NCBI RefSeq assembly: GCF_036178145.1
Contig: NZ_CP108067.1
Location: 7,523,001 to 7,587,000 of the forward strand
Origin: Streptomyces sp. NBC_00273
GTDB lineage: Bacteria > Actinomycetota > Actinomycetes > Streptomycetales > Streptomycetaceae
DNA length: 64,000 nucleotides
Direction: 5' to 3'
Shown: positions 9,931 through 17,251 of the stretch, one piece after another
Position numbering within the stretch: position 1 is the stretch's first letter
How the letters are laid out: each line of letters begins with the position of its first letter
Position numbers and translations under genes: made by a program
The notes under the pieces: model-generated
Databases searched by the model: none
What the model saw: only the letters and a program-made list of their open reading frames with translations
What the model was told of the DNA's origin: nothing

Positions 9931-9984
9931 GGGATGGTGTTCCGGCCGGAGTTGACAGTTCGTAGAACTGCGGGACACCATCCC
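9931..9984 (+). repeat. Nested palindromes ahead of the beta-helix gene
   Basis: GGGATGGTGT (9931-9940) and ACACCATCCC (9975-9984) are perfect complements. Inside them lie the palindrome TCCGGCCGGA (9941-9950) and the perfect hairpin CAGTTC-GTA-GAACTG (9956-9970), giving a possible three-way-junction RNA or cruciform. The outer arm ends four bases before the ATG at 9989, and a consensus-like TTGACA is at 9952-9957. Confidence 0.6.
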
Positions 9985-9988
9985 GGCG

Positions 9989-11464
9989 ATGGAGATCAAC
10001 GATCTGACCCCGGCGGAACGCCGCGTCTGGGAAGCCTTCCCGCGCGGCGACGGGGTCGACTTCCGCGCCGCCCCCGAGGACAGCTCCGTCGACGGAGCCG
10101 ACTGGGGCCCCGACCGCACCCTGCGCGCCGAGGTACTGCGGGCCATCCTGCTGGGCGCCTGCCCCGCCGTGCAGGGCCGGGTCCCCGGCCTCAAGGTCAA
10201 GGGCGCGAAGATCGTGGGCAAGCTCGACATGCGCTACGCCGTCATCGACCACCCCATCCGGCTGCGCGACTGCTGGTTCGAGCGCAAGCCCCTGATGTAC
10301 GGGGCCCAGCTGCGGGCCCTGGTCCTCGGCTACTCCACGCTGCCCGGCCTGACCGCTTCCACGCTGCGCGTCGACGTGGTCCTGCGCCTGTCCCACTGCC
10401 GGATCGCCGGCCCCGTGCGGCTGCAGGGCTCCAAGATAGCCGGGGGCCTCTTCCTCCAGGGCGCCGTGATCGGCCCCACGGCCGGCGAAGAGGCGGACGA
10501 GCCCCCGCTCCAGCTCAACCACATCGAGGTCGACACCGACATCATCGCGAACGACCTGACCGTGCACGGACAGCTACGCCTCAACGGGGCCACCGTCGGC
10601 GGCCAGATCCAGCTCGACCGCGCCCGGCTGCTCGCCCCCGGCGGGATCGCCCTGCACGCCGAGAACCTGACCGTCGGCACCGACCTGCGCGCGCACCGGA
10701 TGCAGGCCCGCGGCATGGTCAACCTCACCGGCTCCCGGATACCGGGCCAGGCCAACCTCACCCGCGCCGACCTCGCCAACCCGGACGGGACCGCCCTGCG
10801 CGCGTCCAGCTGCTCCATAGGCGAGCTGTGGCTGCGCCGCTGCGACCGGGTCCGGGGCGACGTGAACCTGCGCCGCTCCACCGTCGACCTGCTCCACGTC
10901 GACCCGGAGGCCTGGCCCGAGCGGATCGCCATCGACGGCCTGACCTACCGCACCCTCGCCCCGCACCTCCCCGCCGAGCAGCGGCTGCCCGCCCTGGAGC
11001 GGGAGGAGTCCGGGTACCTCACGTACGCCTACGAACAGCTCGCGGCGGCCTACCGTACGGCGGGCGACGAGGCGGCCGCCCGGACCGTCCAGCTCGCGAA
11101 GCTGCGCAGGCACCGCCACACCCTGCCCCGGGCCGCCCGGGCGTGGGGACTGCTCCAGGACGCCACCGTCGGCTACGGCTTCCGGCCGCTGCGCGCGGCG
11201 GGCTGGCTGGTGGCCTTACTGATGACCGGGTCGATCGCGTACGGGATCGACCCGCCGCGCGCCCTGAAGGCGGGGGAGGCGCCGGACTTCAACGCGGTCT
11301 TCTACACGATCGACCTGATGGTGCCGATCGTCAGTTTCGGCCAGGAGGGAGCCTTCGCGCCGGGCGGCTGGCACCAGTGGCTGTCGTACCTGCTGATCGT
11401 GACCGGATGGATCCTCGCCACCACCACGGCGGCGGGCGTCAGCCGGTCACTCCAGCGTCAGTAG
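9989..11464 (+). CDS. Right-handed beta-helix protein with C-terminal membrane segments; contains a TTA codon
   Basis: A 491-residue protein. Residues ~50-300 repeat a beta-solenoid pattern (VKGAKIVGKLDM, LRLNGATVGGQIQLDRARL, VNLTGSRIPGQANLTRADL) like pentapeptide-repeat or beta-helix proteins. The C-terminal ~120 residues hold two or three membrane segments (GWLVALLMTGSIAYGI; WLSYLLIVTGWILATTTAAGV). Streptomyces homologues carry the name membrane-associated oxidoreductase, but I see no cofactor motif. Codon 410 (11216-11218) is TTA, the rare leucine codon read by the bldA tRNA. The ATG has no Shine-Dalgarno and is preceded by nested palindromes. The start could be different. Confidence 0.75.
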   Translation: MEINDLTPAERRVWEAFPRGDGVDFRAAPEDSSVDGADWGPDRTLRAEVLRAILLGACPAVQGRVPGLKVKGAKIVGKLDMRYAVIDHPIRLRDCWFERKPLMYGAQLRALVLGYSTLPGLTASTLRVDVVLRLSHCRIAGPVRLQGSKIAGGLFLQGAVIGPTAGEEADEPPLQLNHIEVDTDIIANDLTVHGQLRLNGATVGGQIQLDRARLLAPGGIALHAENLTVGTDLRAHRMQARGMVNLTGSRIPGQANLTRADLANPDGTALRASSCSIGELWLRRCDRVRGDVNLRRSTVDLLHVDPEAWPERIAIDGLTYRTLAPHLPAEQRLPALEREESGYLTYAYEQLAAAYRTAGDEAAARTVQLAKLRRHRHTLPRAARAWGLLQDATVGYGFRPLRAAGWLVALLMTGSIAYGIDPPRALKAGEAPDFNAVFYTIDLMVPIVSFGQEGAFAPGGWHQWLSYLLIVTGWILATTTAAGVSRSLQRQ

Positions 11465-11485
11465 GAAGGGCGGGTGGGGGAGGGG

Positions 11486-12157
11486 CTACGCGGCCTTCGC
11501 CTTGGTGGCGTACATGTCGACGTACTCCTGGCCCGAGAGGCGCATGACCTCGGCCATCACCGAGTCGGTGACGGCGCGCAGCACGTAGCGGTCGCGGTCC
11601 ATGCCCTCGTAGCGGGAGAACTCCATCGGCTCGCCGAAGCGGACGGTGACCCGACCCGGGCGCGGCATGCCGGCGCCGCCCGGCTGGAGCTTGTCGGTGC
11701 CGATCATCGCGAACGGCACCACGGGGGCGCCGGTCATCAGGGTGAGGCGGGCGATGCCGGTGCGGCCGCGGTAGAGACGGCCGTCGGGGGAGCGGGTGCC
11801 CTCGGGGTAGATGCCGAAGATCTTGCCCTCCTCGAGGATCCGGCGACCGGTCATCAGGGCCGCCACGCCGCCGTTCGCCCCGTCACGGTCGACGGGGATC
11901 ATGCCGGAGCCGGTGAAGAACCAGGCCATGGCGCGGCCCTTGATCCCCTTGCCGGTCACGTACTCGTCCTTGCCGATGAAGTGGACCGTACGGTCGCACA
12001 CCAGCGGCAGGATCATGGAGTCGATGAAGGTGAGGTGGTTGCCCGCCAGAATCACCGGCCCGGTCCCGGGGATGTTCTCGATGCCCTCCACGCGGGTGCG
12101 GAACATCATGCGCATGACCGGTCCGACAGTGGCTTTGATGAGCTTCGTACGGAACAA
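11486..12157 (-). CDS. 1-acyl-sn-glycerol-3-phosphate acyltransferase (PlsC-like)
   Basis: A lysophospholipid acyltransferase-family protein with the catalytic NHLTFIDS (H-x4-D, His41 and Asp46 in this numbering), GMIPVDRDG, and the phosphate-binding YPEGTRSPDG; it acylates a glycerol-phosphate backbone at the inner membrane face. I take TTG at 12157 as start (223 residues) because GGAGGG lies six bases upstream. An in-frame ATG at 12325 would add 56 residues without family similarity and would occupy the divergent promoter region. Another in-frame ATG lies 14 codons downstream. Its divergent neighbour degrades glycerophosphodiesters, so both belong to lipid turnover. Confidence 0.85.
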   Translation of the reverse strand: MFRTKLIKATVGPVMRMMFRTRVEGIENIPGTGPVILAGNHLTFIDSMILPLVCDRTVHFIGKDEYVTGKGIKGRAMAWFFTGSGMIPVDRDGANGGVAALMTGRRILEEGKIFGIYPEGTRSPDGRLYRGRTGIARLTLMTGAPVVPFAMIGTDKLQPGGAGMPRPGRVTVRFGEPMEFSRYEGMDRDRYVLRAVTDSVMAEVMRLSGQEYVDMYATKAKAA

Positions 12158-12408
12158 CGTGGGCCCTCCGGCATCGAAAAGCGGTTCGCGCACCCACCAC
12201 ACGGAGGTAGCGCAGGTGAGGACGATACTCGCGGGTCTGCTCCGAGCGCACATCGGGTTCACGTGTCGGATACGCAGTGTTGACGCGCGTTTCCGCCAAG
12301 TTCCCCGGATGTGCCGTCGTCGCACGCCCTTCGGTCACCCCTGCTTGCCTACCATCGGCACGCCGATCGCGGGCCGCGACACGGCGATCACGAAGAGGAG
12401 TGGCACTC

Positions 12409-13605
12409 ATGACACAGGGTGGGGCAGCGCGGCGCACGGTCCTGGGGGCGGCCGTCCTGGCGGCGGGGACCGGGATCACGGGACTCGCGGCGGGTTCCGC
12501 GGCGGCTGCCGCGGACGACGGGTACGGGTCCGGGTCCGGCGACGGCCGCGGAAACGGTGACGGGGGCTACCGGGACCTTCCCCACCCGACGGTCATCGGC
12601 CATCGCGGAGCCAGCGGGTACCGTCCGGAGCACACGATCGGTTCCTACCAGCTCGCCCTCGACCTGGGCGCCGACGTCATCGAGCAGGACCTGGTCCCGA
12701 CCCGCGACGGCCATCTGGTGTGCCGCCACGAGAACGAGATCGGCGGGACCACCGACGTCGCCGAGCACCCCGAGTTCGCCTCCCGGCGCACCACCAAGTC
12801 CGTCGACGGGGTCGCCGTCACCGGCTGGTTCACCGAGGACTTCACCCTGGCCGAGCTGAAGACCCTGCGCGCGAAGGAACGCATCCCCGCCGTCCGCCAG
12901 CGCAACACGCTCTACGACGGCCAGTGGGCCGTCCCCACCTTCGAAGAGGTGCTCCGCTGGGCCGACCGCGAGGGCAAGCGGCGCGGCAGGCGGGTGTGGC
13001 TGCACGTCGAGACCAAGCACCCCAGCTACTTCCGGAGCCTGGGCCTCGGCCTGGAGGAGCCCCTCGCCAAGCTCCTGCGCCGCTACGGGCGCGACGGGCG
13101 CAGCGCCGCCCTCTTCCTCCAGTCCTTCGAGCCCTCCAGCATCCAGCGGCTCTCCCGGCTGGTCTCCGCGCCCCGCGTGGTCCTGCTCTCCGCGGCCGGC
13201 ACCCGCCCCTGGGACTTCGAACTGGCCGGGGACCCGCGGACGGTTGCCGACCTGGTCAAGCCCGAGGGCCTGAAGTGGATCGCCGGCTTCGCCCAGGGAA
13301 TCGGCCCGACCATGGACCTGATCCTCCCGCGCGACGCGGCCGGAAAGCTCGGCGCTCCGACCACCCTGGTGGCGGACGCCCACGCCCGCGGGTTGTTGCT
13401 GCACCCCTACACCGCGCGCAACGAGAACAGCTTCCTGCCCGCCGAATACCGCAAGGGGACCGACCCCACCGCGTACGGGGACGCCTTCGGCGCCTTCCGG
13501 ACCTACTTCGAGCAGGGCATCGACGGGATCTTCACCGACAACCCGGACACCGGGCTGCTCGCGGCGGAGGCCTTCCGCCCCGGCCGACGCCCCGTCAACC
13601 GCTGA
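12409..13605 (+). CDS. Secreted glycerophosphodiester phosphodiesterase
   Basis: A 398-residue exported enzyme. The N-terminus has a twin-arginine-like signal (ARRTVLGAAVLAAGTG, ending in an Ala run), then a Gly/Asp-rich linker, then the GDPD catalytic domain: HRGASGYRPEHT with the first catalytic His, ADVIEQDLVPTRDGHLVCRHE with the metal-binding acid and second His, and FTDNPDTGL near the end. It hydrolyses glycerophosphodiesters from phospholipids or teichoic acids to glycerol-3-phosphate and an alcohol. GAAGAGGAG stands eight bases before the ATG. A hairpin follows at 13620-13668. The divergent PlsC-like gene shares the 250-base upstream region. Confidence 0.92.
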   Translation: MTQGGAARRTVLGAAVLAAGTGITGLAAGSAAAAADDGYGSGSGDGRGNGDGGYRDLPHPTVIGHRGASGYRPEHTIGSYQLALDLGADVIEQDLVPTRDGHLVCRHENEIGGTTDVAEHPEFASRRTTKSVDGVAVTGWFTEDFTLAELKTLRAKERIPAVRQRNTLYDGQWAVPTFEEVLRWADREGKRRGRRVWLHVETKHPSYFRSLGLGLEEPLAKLLRRYGRDGRSAALFLQSFEPSSIQRLSRLVSAPRVVLLSAAGTRPWDFELAGDPRTVADLVKPEGLKWIAGFAQGIGPTMDLILPRDAAGKLGAPTTLVADAHARGLLLHPYTARNENSFLPAEYRKGTDPTAYGDAFGAFRTYFEQGIDGIFTDNPDTGLLAAEAFRPGRRPVNR

Positions 13606-13619
13606 GCGCCGCTTCCCGT

Positions 13620-13668
13620 ACGAGTGGGCCGGGACCGGCGGGGAAACCGTCCGGCCCGGCCCGCTCGT
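13620..13668 (+). terminator. Hairpin after the phosphodiesterase gene
   Basis: ACGAGTGGGCCGGG (from 13620) pairs with CCCGGCCCGCTCGT (to 13668) with a single T-G wobble. It ends ten bases before the next start codon. Confidence 0.6.
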
Positions 13669-13678
13669 CCCGCCCGGC

Positions 13679-14239
13679 ATGGACCTGCTGAAGGCTGACT
13701 ACGTCGACAAGCTCGGCCCGCTGCTCTCCGCCGAGGCGGCCGCGGAGGCCCCGGGCACCGGAGTGGACGCGGCCGACCTGGAACAAGCCGTCTGGGTCAG
13801 GCTGCTGGAGAGCGGCCGGCACGCCCCCGATCCGGCCGAACCCGCGGAGCCGGCGCGGTGGCTGCGCCGGGCGGTCCGGGCGGAGGCCCGCCTCGCCCGG
13901 CGCCGGGCGAGGCGGGAGATCCCCTACGGACACCGCCAGCACCCGGTGGACGGGAACGCACCCGCCGCCGCGGCCCCCGCGGCCGAGCCCGAGGACGCCC
14001 TCCTGCACGGCGAGGAGAACCGCGCACTCCGATCGGCGGTCGCCCGGTTGCCCGGACGCTGTCCCGAGCTGATGAAGGCACTTCTTTCGCCCAGAGACCT
14101 CACTTACCGTGAAATCGCAGGAGAGTTGGGTATCTCACAAGGAAGTTTAGGGCCCGTCCGTTCCCGTTGCCTGGGATGTCTGCGCAGAATGCTGGCTGCA
14201 GAGGTTGCGGCTCCTGGCCTGCGGGGAAAGGAGCGGTAG
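13679..14239 (+). CDS. Sigma-70 family (ECF-like) RNA polymerase sigma factor
   Basis: A 186-residue protein with a sigma region 2-like segment (DAADLEQAVWVRLLESGR ... WLRRAVRAEARLARRRARR) and a clear region 4 helix-turn-helix near the end (LTYREIAGELGISQGSLGPV-RSRCLGCLRRML). The Pro/Glu/Ala-rich linker between them is typical of ECF factors. Sigma factors redirect RNA polymerase to a small promoter set; targets are unknown. No anti-sigma gene is adjacent. The ATG has no ribosome binding site and directly follows a terminator-like hairpin, so the true start or promoter is unclear. Confidence 0.8.
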   Translation: MDLLKADYVDKLGPLLSAEAAAEAPGTGVDAADLEQAVWVRLLESGRHAPDPAEPAEPARWLRRAVRAEARLARRRARREIPYGHRQHPVDGNAPAAAAPAAEPEDALLHGEENRALRSAVARLPGRCPELMKALLSPRDLTYREIAGELGISQGSLGPVRSRCLGCLRRMLAAEVAAPGLRGKER

Positions 14240-14276
14240 ACCAACGGGCTACCAGGTGAGCTGGAGGCATGCGCAC

Positions 14277-14783
14277 ATGGGCATGAGCGTGACCATTTCG
14301 GCGGCGGCTGCCGAGGACGCTGAGCAGATCTTCAAACTGCAGTACCTGGCCTTCCAGCGGGAGGCCGAGCTGTACGGCAACTACCTCATCCAGCCGCTCA
14401 CCCAGTCCCTGGACTCCCTCAAGGGGGAGTTGGCGACGGACACCGTCCTGGTGGCCCGGCTCGGCGACGAGGTCGTCGGCACCGTGCGCGGCAACGTCGA
14501 CGAGGACGGCACCGGCAAGATCGCCAAGCTCTGCGTGCACCCGCGCCTACAGGGTCACGGTCTCGGGGCGCGCCTGCTGCGCGCGGTCGAGGAGGCCCTG
14601 GCGGGCCCCGGCCACACCACCCGCTTCCGCCTGCACACCGGGCACAAGAGCGAGTCGAACCTGCGCCTCTACCGCAAGGCCGGCTACGTCAAGGTCGGCG
14701 GCCGCACCGCGTCCGACGGCGTCCAGCTGGTGATCCTGGAGAAGGAAGCCAAGGACCCGACCGACTTCACGGTCAGCGCGTAA
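14277..14783 (+). CDS. GNAT-family N-acetyltransferase
   Basis: A 168-residue acetyl-CoA-dependent acetyltransferase. It has the GNAT beta4-alpha3 acetyl-CoA site (IAKLCVHPRLQGHGLGARLLRAVEEAL, in pieces, with the Q/R-x-x-G-x-G/A loop) and the later ESNLRLYRKAGYVKVGG element. The acceptor is unknown. I choose ATG at 14277 because GGAGG is nine bases upstream; a second ATG two codons later is possible. The gene follows the sigma factor by 37 bases on the same strand and may be co-transcribed. Confidence 0.85.
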   Translation: MGMSVTISAAAAEDAEQIFKLQYLAFQREAELYGNYLIQPLTQSLDSLKGELATDTVLVARLGDEVVGTVRGNVDEDGTGKIAKLCVHPRLQGHGLGARLLRAVEEALAGPGHTTRFRLHTGHKSESNLRLYRKAGYVKVGGRTASDGVQLVILEKEAKDPTDFTVSA

Positions 14784-14790
14784 CCGCCCC

Positions 14791-15225
14791 TCAGCGCTTG
14801 CGCAGCCAGAGCATCCCGGTGATCGGCAGGATCACCGGGATGAACAGGTAGCCCATCCCGAACTGGGACCACACGGTCGTGTCGGGGAAGGACTCGGGTC
14901 GCACCAGGGTCCAGGTCCCCACGGCCAGCACACCGGCCAGCTCGGCGGCGCAGCAGATCAGCGCCGCCTTGCGGGCCTTCTCACCGCCGCGCACGAGCGA
15001 GTACGTGATGAACGCGTAGGCCAGCGCGGCCACGGCGGACAGCGAGTACGGCAGCGGCGCCCGGTCGAACTCGGTGGAGATCTGGAAGGCCGAGCGGGAG
15101 ACCGCGCCCACCACCATCACCCCGTACAGCCACACCAGCAGCAGACCGGGCCCGGAGACCAGCCGCCCCCGTCCGGCGGTCGTGGTGGCGGCGCCGGTGG
15201 CGTCCGTCGTGTCGGAGTCAGGCAC
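14791..15225 (-). CDS. Four-helix membrane protein, unknown function
   Basis: A 144-residue protein with four hydrophobic segments (about residues 27-47, 60-79, 88-105, 122-140) and a Thr/Ala-rich cytoplasmic N-terminus. I recognise no motif. It overlaps the preceding minus-strand membrane gene by eight bases, so the two are translated from one message and probably act in one membrane complex. The end is seven bases from the convergent acetyltransferase gene. Confidence 0.75.
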   Translation of the reverse strand: MPDSDTTDATGAATTTAGRGRLVSGPGLLLVWLYGVMVVGAVSRSAFQISTEFDRAPLPYSLSAVAALAYAFITYSLVRGGEKARKAALICCAAELAGVLAVGTWTLVRPESFPDTTVWSQFGMGYLFIPVILPITGMLWLRKR

Positions 15226-15586
15226 CGGTGGTTCCCCAGATGTCGTAGAGCCGTACTTCGAGGACGGCGAGCACGACGGCGCCGGCGGCCACCGTGATCG
15301 ATCCCCACTTGGTCCGCTCGGTCAGCGAGAGCATCCCGGCGGCCGGTACCGCGGCGAACGCGCCCACGAGGTAGGCCACGAAGATCACCGCGCCCTCGTC
15401 GGGCTTCTCGCCCTGGGCCAGCTTGACCAAGCCGATCACCAGCTGCGCCAGGACCAGCACGGTCACGACGGCCATGCCGATGAAGTGCCAGTCCTTGGTC
15501 GGCTGGTCCCGCCATGCGGCGTGGCCGCACCAGGCGGCGAGGGCGAGTGCGGCCACGCCGATGGCGACCGTCAGGGCGTCGAGCAT
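15218..15586 (-). CDS. Small membrane protein, partner of the downstream gene
   Basis: A 122-residue protein with four hydrophobic segments (residues 4-23, 36-55, 66-86, 95-112) joined by short charged loops. No family is recognised with certainty. It is the first gene of a two-gene minus-strand unit and its end overlaps the start of the next membrane protein gene. The upstream 330 bases contain the promoter region of the divergent methionine transporter. Confidence 0.75.
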   Translation of the reverse strand: MLDALTVAIGVAALALAAWCGHAAWRDQPTKDWHFIGMAVVTVLVLAQLVIGLVKLAQGEKPDEGAVIFVAYLVGAFAAVPAAGMLSLTERTKWGSITVAAGAVVLAVLEVRLYDIWGTTGA

Positions 15587-15834
15587 GCAGCGAGGGTATT
15601 ACGGGCCGTAAGACCCGATGCGCGCACCCCTGTCTCCAGGAAGCCCGCGCGCTACCCGTGCGCCGTTCCCGCGCGCTGTCCCCGTGCGCGGCGCGGCGAC
15701 CGTGGTCTTGACCACAGCGGACCGGGTCGCCGCACTCCGGACCGGGCGGGCCGAACGGCCCCGGCGGGCCGTGTCGGCGCAGGTCGGAGGCGGGGAACCG
15801 GCCTCGGGACGGAGGGCCGGCCTTGACCGGTGAC

Positions 15835-15872
15835 GTCCGGTATGTGGTCGGAATGCGTCCGCTATGCGGACG
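15835..15872 (+). promoter_or_regulatory. Paired direct repeat and palindrome upstream of the met promoter
   Basis: GTCCGGTATG (15835-15844) recurs as GTCCGCTATG (15857-15866) exactly 22 bases later, two helical turns. The second copy forms the perfect palindrome CGTCCGC-TAT-GCGGACG (15856-15872), ending four bases before the -35 box. This looks like an operator or activator site for the transporter operon. Confidence 0.5.
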
Positions 15873-15875
15873 TCT

Positions 15876-15906
15876 TTGATCGGTCAGGGGATACGTCTGC
15901 TTTACT
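15876..15906 (+). promoter_or_regulatory. Promoter of the leader peptide and metNIQ operon
   Basis: TTGATC (15876-15881) and TTTACT (15901-15906) are separated by 19 bases. The ATG of the leader peptide follows seven bases after the -10, which would make the message leaderless. Confidence 0.45.
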
Positions 15907-15913
15907 GGGGCCC

Positions 15914-16000
15914 ATGACCACGACGAGCAGCCGCACCCTTGCGACCGAGGCGACGATGACGCCCGGTGCTCGTTGTATGTGTCGAATGTGCGCCTTCTGA
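15914..16000 (+). CDS. Cys/Met-rich leader peptide (putative attenuator)
   Basis: A 28-codon open frame, ATG to TGA, whose C-terminus reads R-C-M-C-R-M-C-A-F: three Cys and two Met codons in the last eight positions. It has no Shine-Dalgarno and begins about seven bases after a -10-like box, so is probably leaderless. Downstream, GCGAG (16030-16034) can pair either with CTCGC at 16017-16021 or with CTCGC at 16076-16080, giving mutually exclusive structures before metN. By analogy with the polycysteine leader ORFs described in mycobacteria, ribosome stalling when Cys- or Met-tRNA is scarce would switch on the importer. Coding status is inferred from position and composition. Confidence 0.7.
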   Translation: MTTTSSRTLATEATMTPGARCMCRMCAF

Positions 16001-16204
16001 GGGCCCCTTCCTGAGCCTCGCGCCCCGAAGCGAGACCAGCCGCGCCACCACGTCACCAGCTGATGAACAGCACGGCTCGCTCCTGCCCCGCGCACGCGTC
16101 GACACCATCGTTTTCTGACGGTTCGTCCCGTATCGCGTCCCCAGATTGTTTGCCCCGTGCCCGGCACCCCGCTGCGCCGTGCACTCGACAGCGACGGAAA
16201 TCCT

Positions 16205-17251
16205 GTGATCACCACATCGGGCCTCACGAAGGTCTACCAGTCCCGTGGCCGCGAGGTCACCGCCCTGGACGGCGTCGATCTCCACGTCCGCGAGGGCGAG
16301 GTCTACGGAGTCATCGGCCAGAGCGGCGCAGGCAAATCCTCCCTGATCCGCTGCGTCAACCTGCTGGAGCGCCCCACCACCGGCACCGTGACGGTGGACG
16401 GCGTCGACCTCACCGCTCTCGGCGGCCGCGGCCGCCGCGCGGGCAAGGAGCTCCGCGAGGCCCGCAGCCGCATCGGCATGGTCTTCCAGCACTTCAACCT
16501 GCTGTCCTCGCGCACCGTCCAGGCCAACGTCGAGCTGCCCCTGGAGATCCTCGGCGTCTCCGGTCGCGAGCGCTCCCGCAAGGCCCTCGAACTCCTCGAC
16601 CTGGTCGGCCTCGCCGACAAGGCCAAGGCCTACCCGACCCAGCTCTCCGGCGGCCAGAAGCAGCGCGTCGGCATCGCCCGCGCCCTGGCCGGCGACCCCA
16701 AGGTGCTGTTGTCCGACGAGGCCACCAGCGCCCTGGACCCCGAGACCACCCGCTCCGTCCTGGGGCTGCTGCGCGACCTCAACCAGCAGCTCGGCCTCAC
16801 CGTGCTGCTCATCACGCACGAGATGGACGTGGTCAAGACCGTCTGCGACTCGGCCGCCCTGATGAAGAACGGCCGGATCATCGAGTCCGGCACCGTCGCC
16901 GAACTCCTCGCCACCCCCGGCTCCGAGCTCGCCGCCGAACTCTTCCCGGTCACCGGCACCGCCACCGGCCCCGACCGCACGGTCGTCGACGTCACCTTCC
17001 ACGGCGAAGCCGCCGTCCGGCCGGTCATCTCGCAGCTCTCGCGCACGTACAACATCGACATCTCGATCCTGGGCGCCGCGATGGACACCGTCGCGGGCCG
17101 GCAGATCGGCCGCATGCGCATCGAACTGCCCGGCGGTTACGAGGACAACGTCGTGCCGGTCGGCTTCCTGCGCGAGCAGGGCCTCCAGGTCGACGTCGTC
17201 GACGAGATCGACAACGAACTGGCCGAGCTGGTCAAGGATGGTGCCAAGTGA
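16205..17251 (+). CDS. metN: Methionine ABC transporter, ATP-binding subunit
   Basis: A 348-residue ATPase of the D/L-methionine importer. Visible are Walker A (GQSGAGKSS), the Q-loop (VFQHFNLL), the signature LSGGQKQR, Walker B with LLSDEATSALDP, and the switch His in LLITHEMD. The C-terminal ~80 residues are the NIL/ACT-like domain (VVDVTFHGEAAVRPVISQL), which in MetN binds methionine and inhibits transport. I start at GTG 16205 (MITTSGLTKVY); a GTG 16 codons upstream is open but adds no family similarity. The stop overlaps the GTG of metI. A 204-base leader separates it from the Cys/Met peptide. Confidence 0.95.
   Translation: MITTSGLTKVYQSRGREVTALDGVDLHVREGEVYGVIGQSGAGKSSLIRCVNLLERPTTGTVTVDGVDLTALGGRGRRAGKELREARSRIGMVFQHFNLLSSRTVQANVELPLEILGVSGRERSRKALELLDLVGLADKAKAYPTQLSGGQKQRVGIARALAGDPKVLLSDEATSALDPETTRSVLGLLRDLNQQLGLTVLLITHEMDVVKTVCDSAALMKNGRIIESGTVAELLATPGSELAAELFPVTGTATGPDRTVVDVTFHGEAAVRPVISQLSRTYNIDISILGAAMDTVAGRQIGRMRIELPGGYEDNVVPVGFLREQGLQVDVVDEIDNELAELVKDGAK

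Larger units (their letters stand above)
15587..15913. other. Intergenic region holding met-operon control sites
   Basis: The 327-base gap contains no convincing gene. Its right half holds two GTCCG(G/C)TATG repeats and the promoter of the leader peptide. The left half is GC-rich and contains nothing I can assign apart from presumably the promoter of the minus-strand membrane genes. Confidence 0.6.

Noticed and set aside
12158..12325. Extended N-terminus of the PlsC-like protein from an ATG at 12325
   Set aside because: The extra 56 residues do not resemble the family and would consume the divergent promoter region; TTG at 12157 has a good ribosome site.
15618..15833. 71-codon frame upstream of the met leader
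   Set aside because: Arg/Pro-rich, no ribosome site, atypical codon use, and it lies in promoter DNA.
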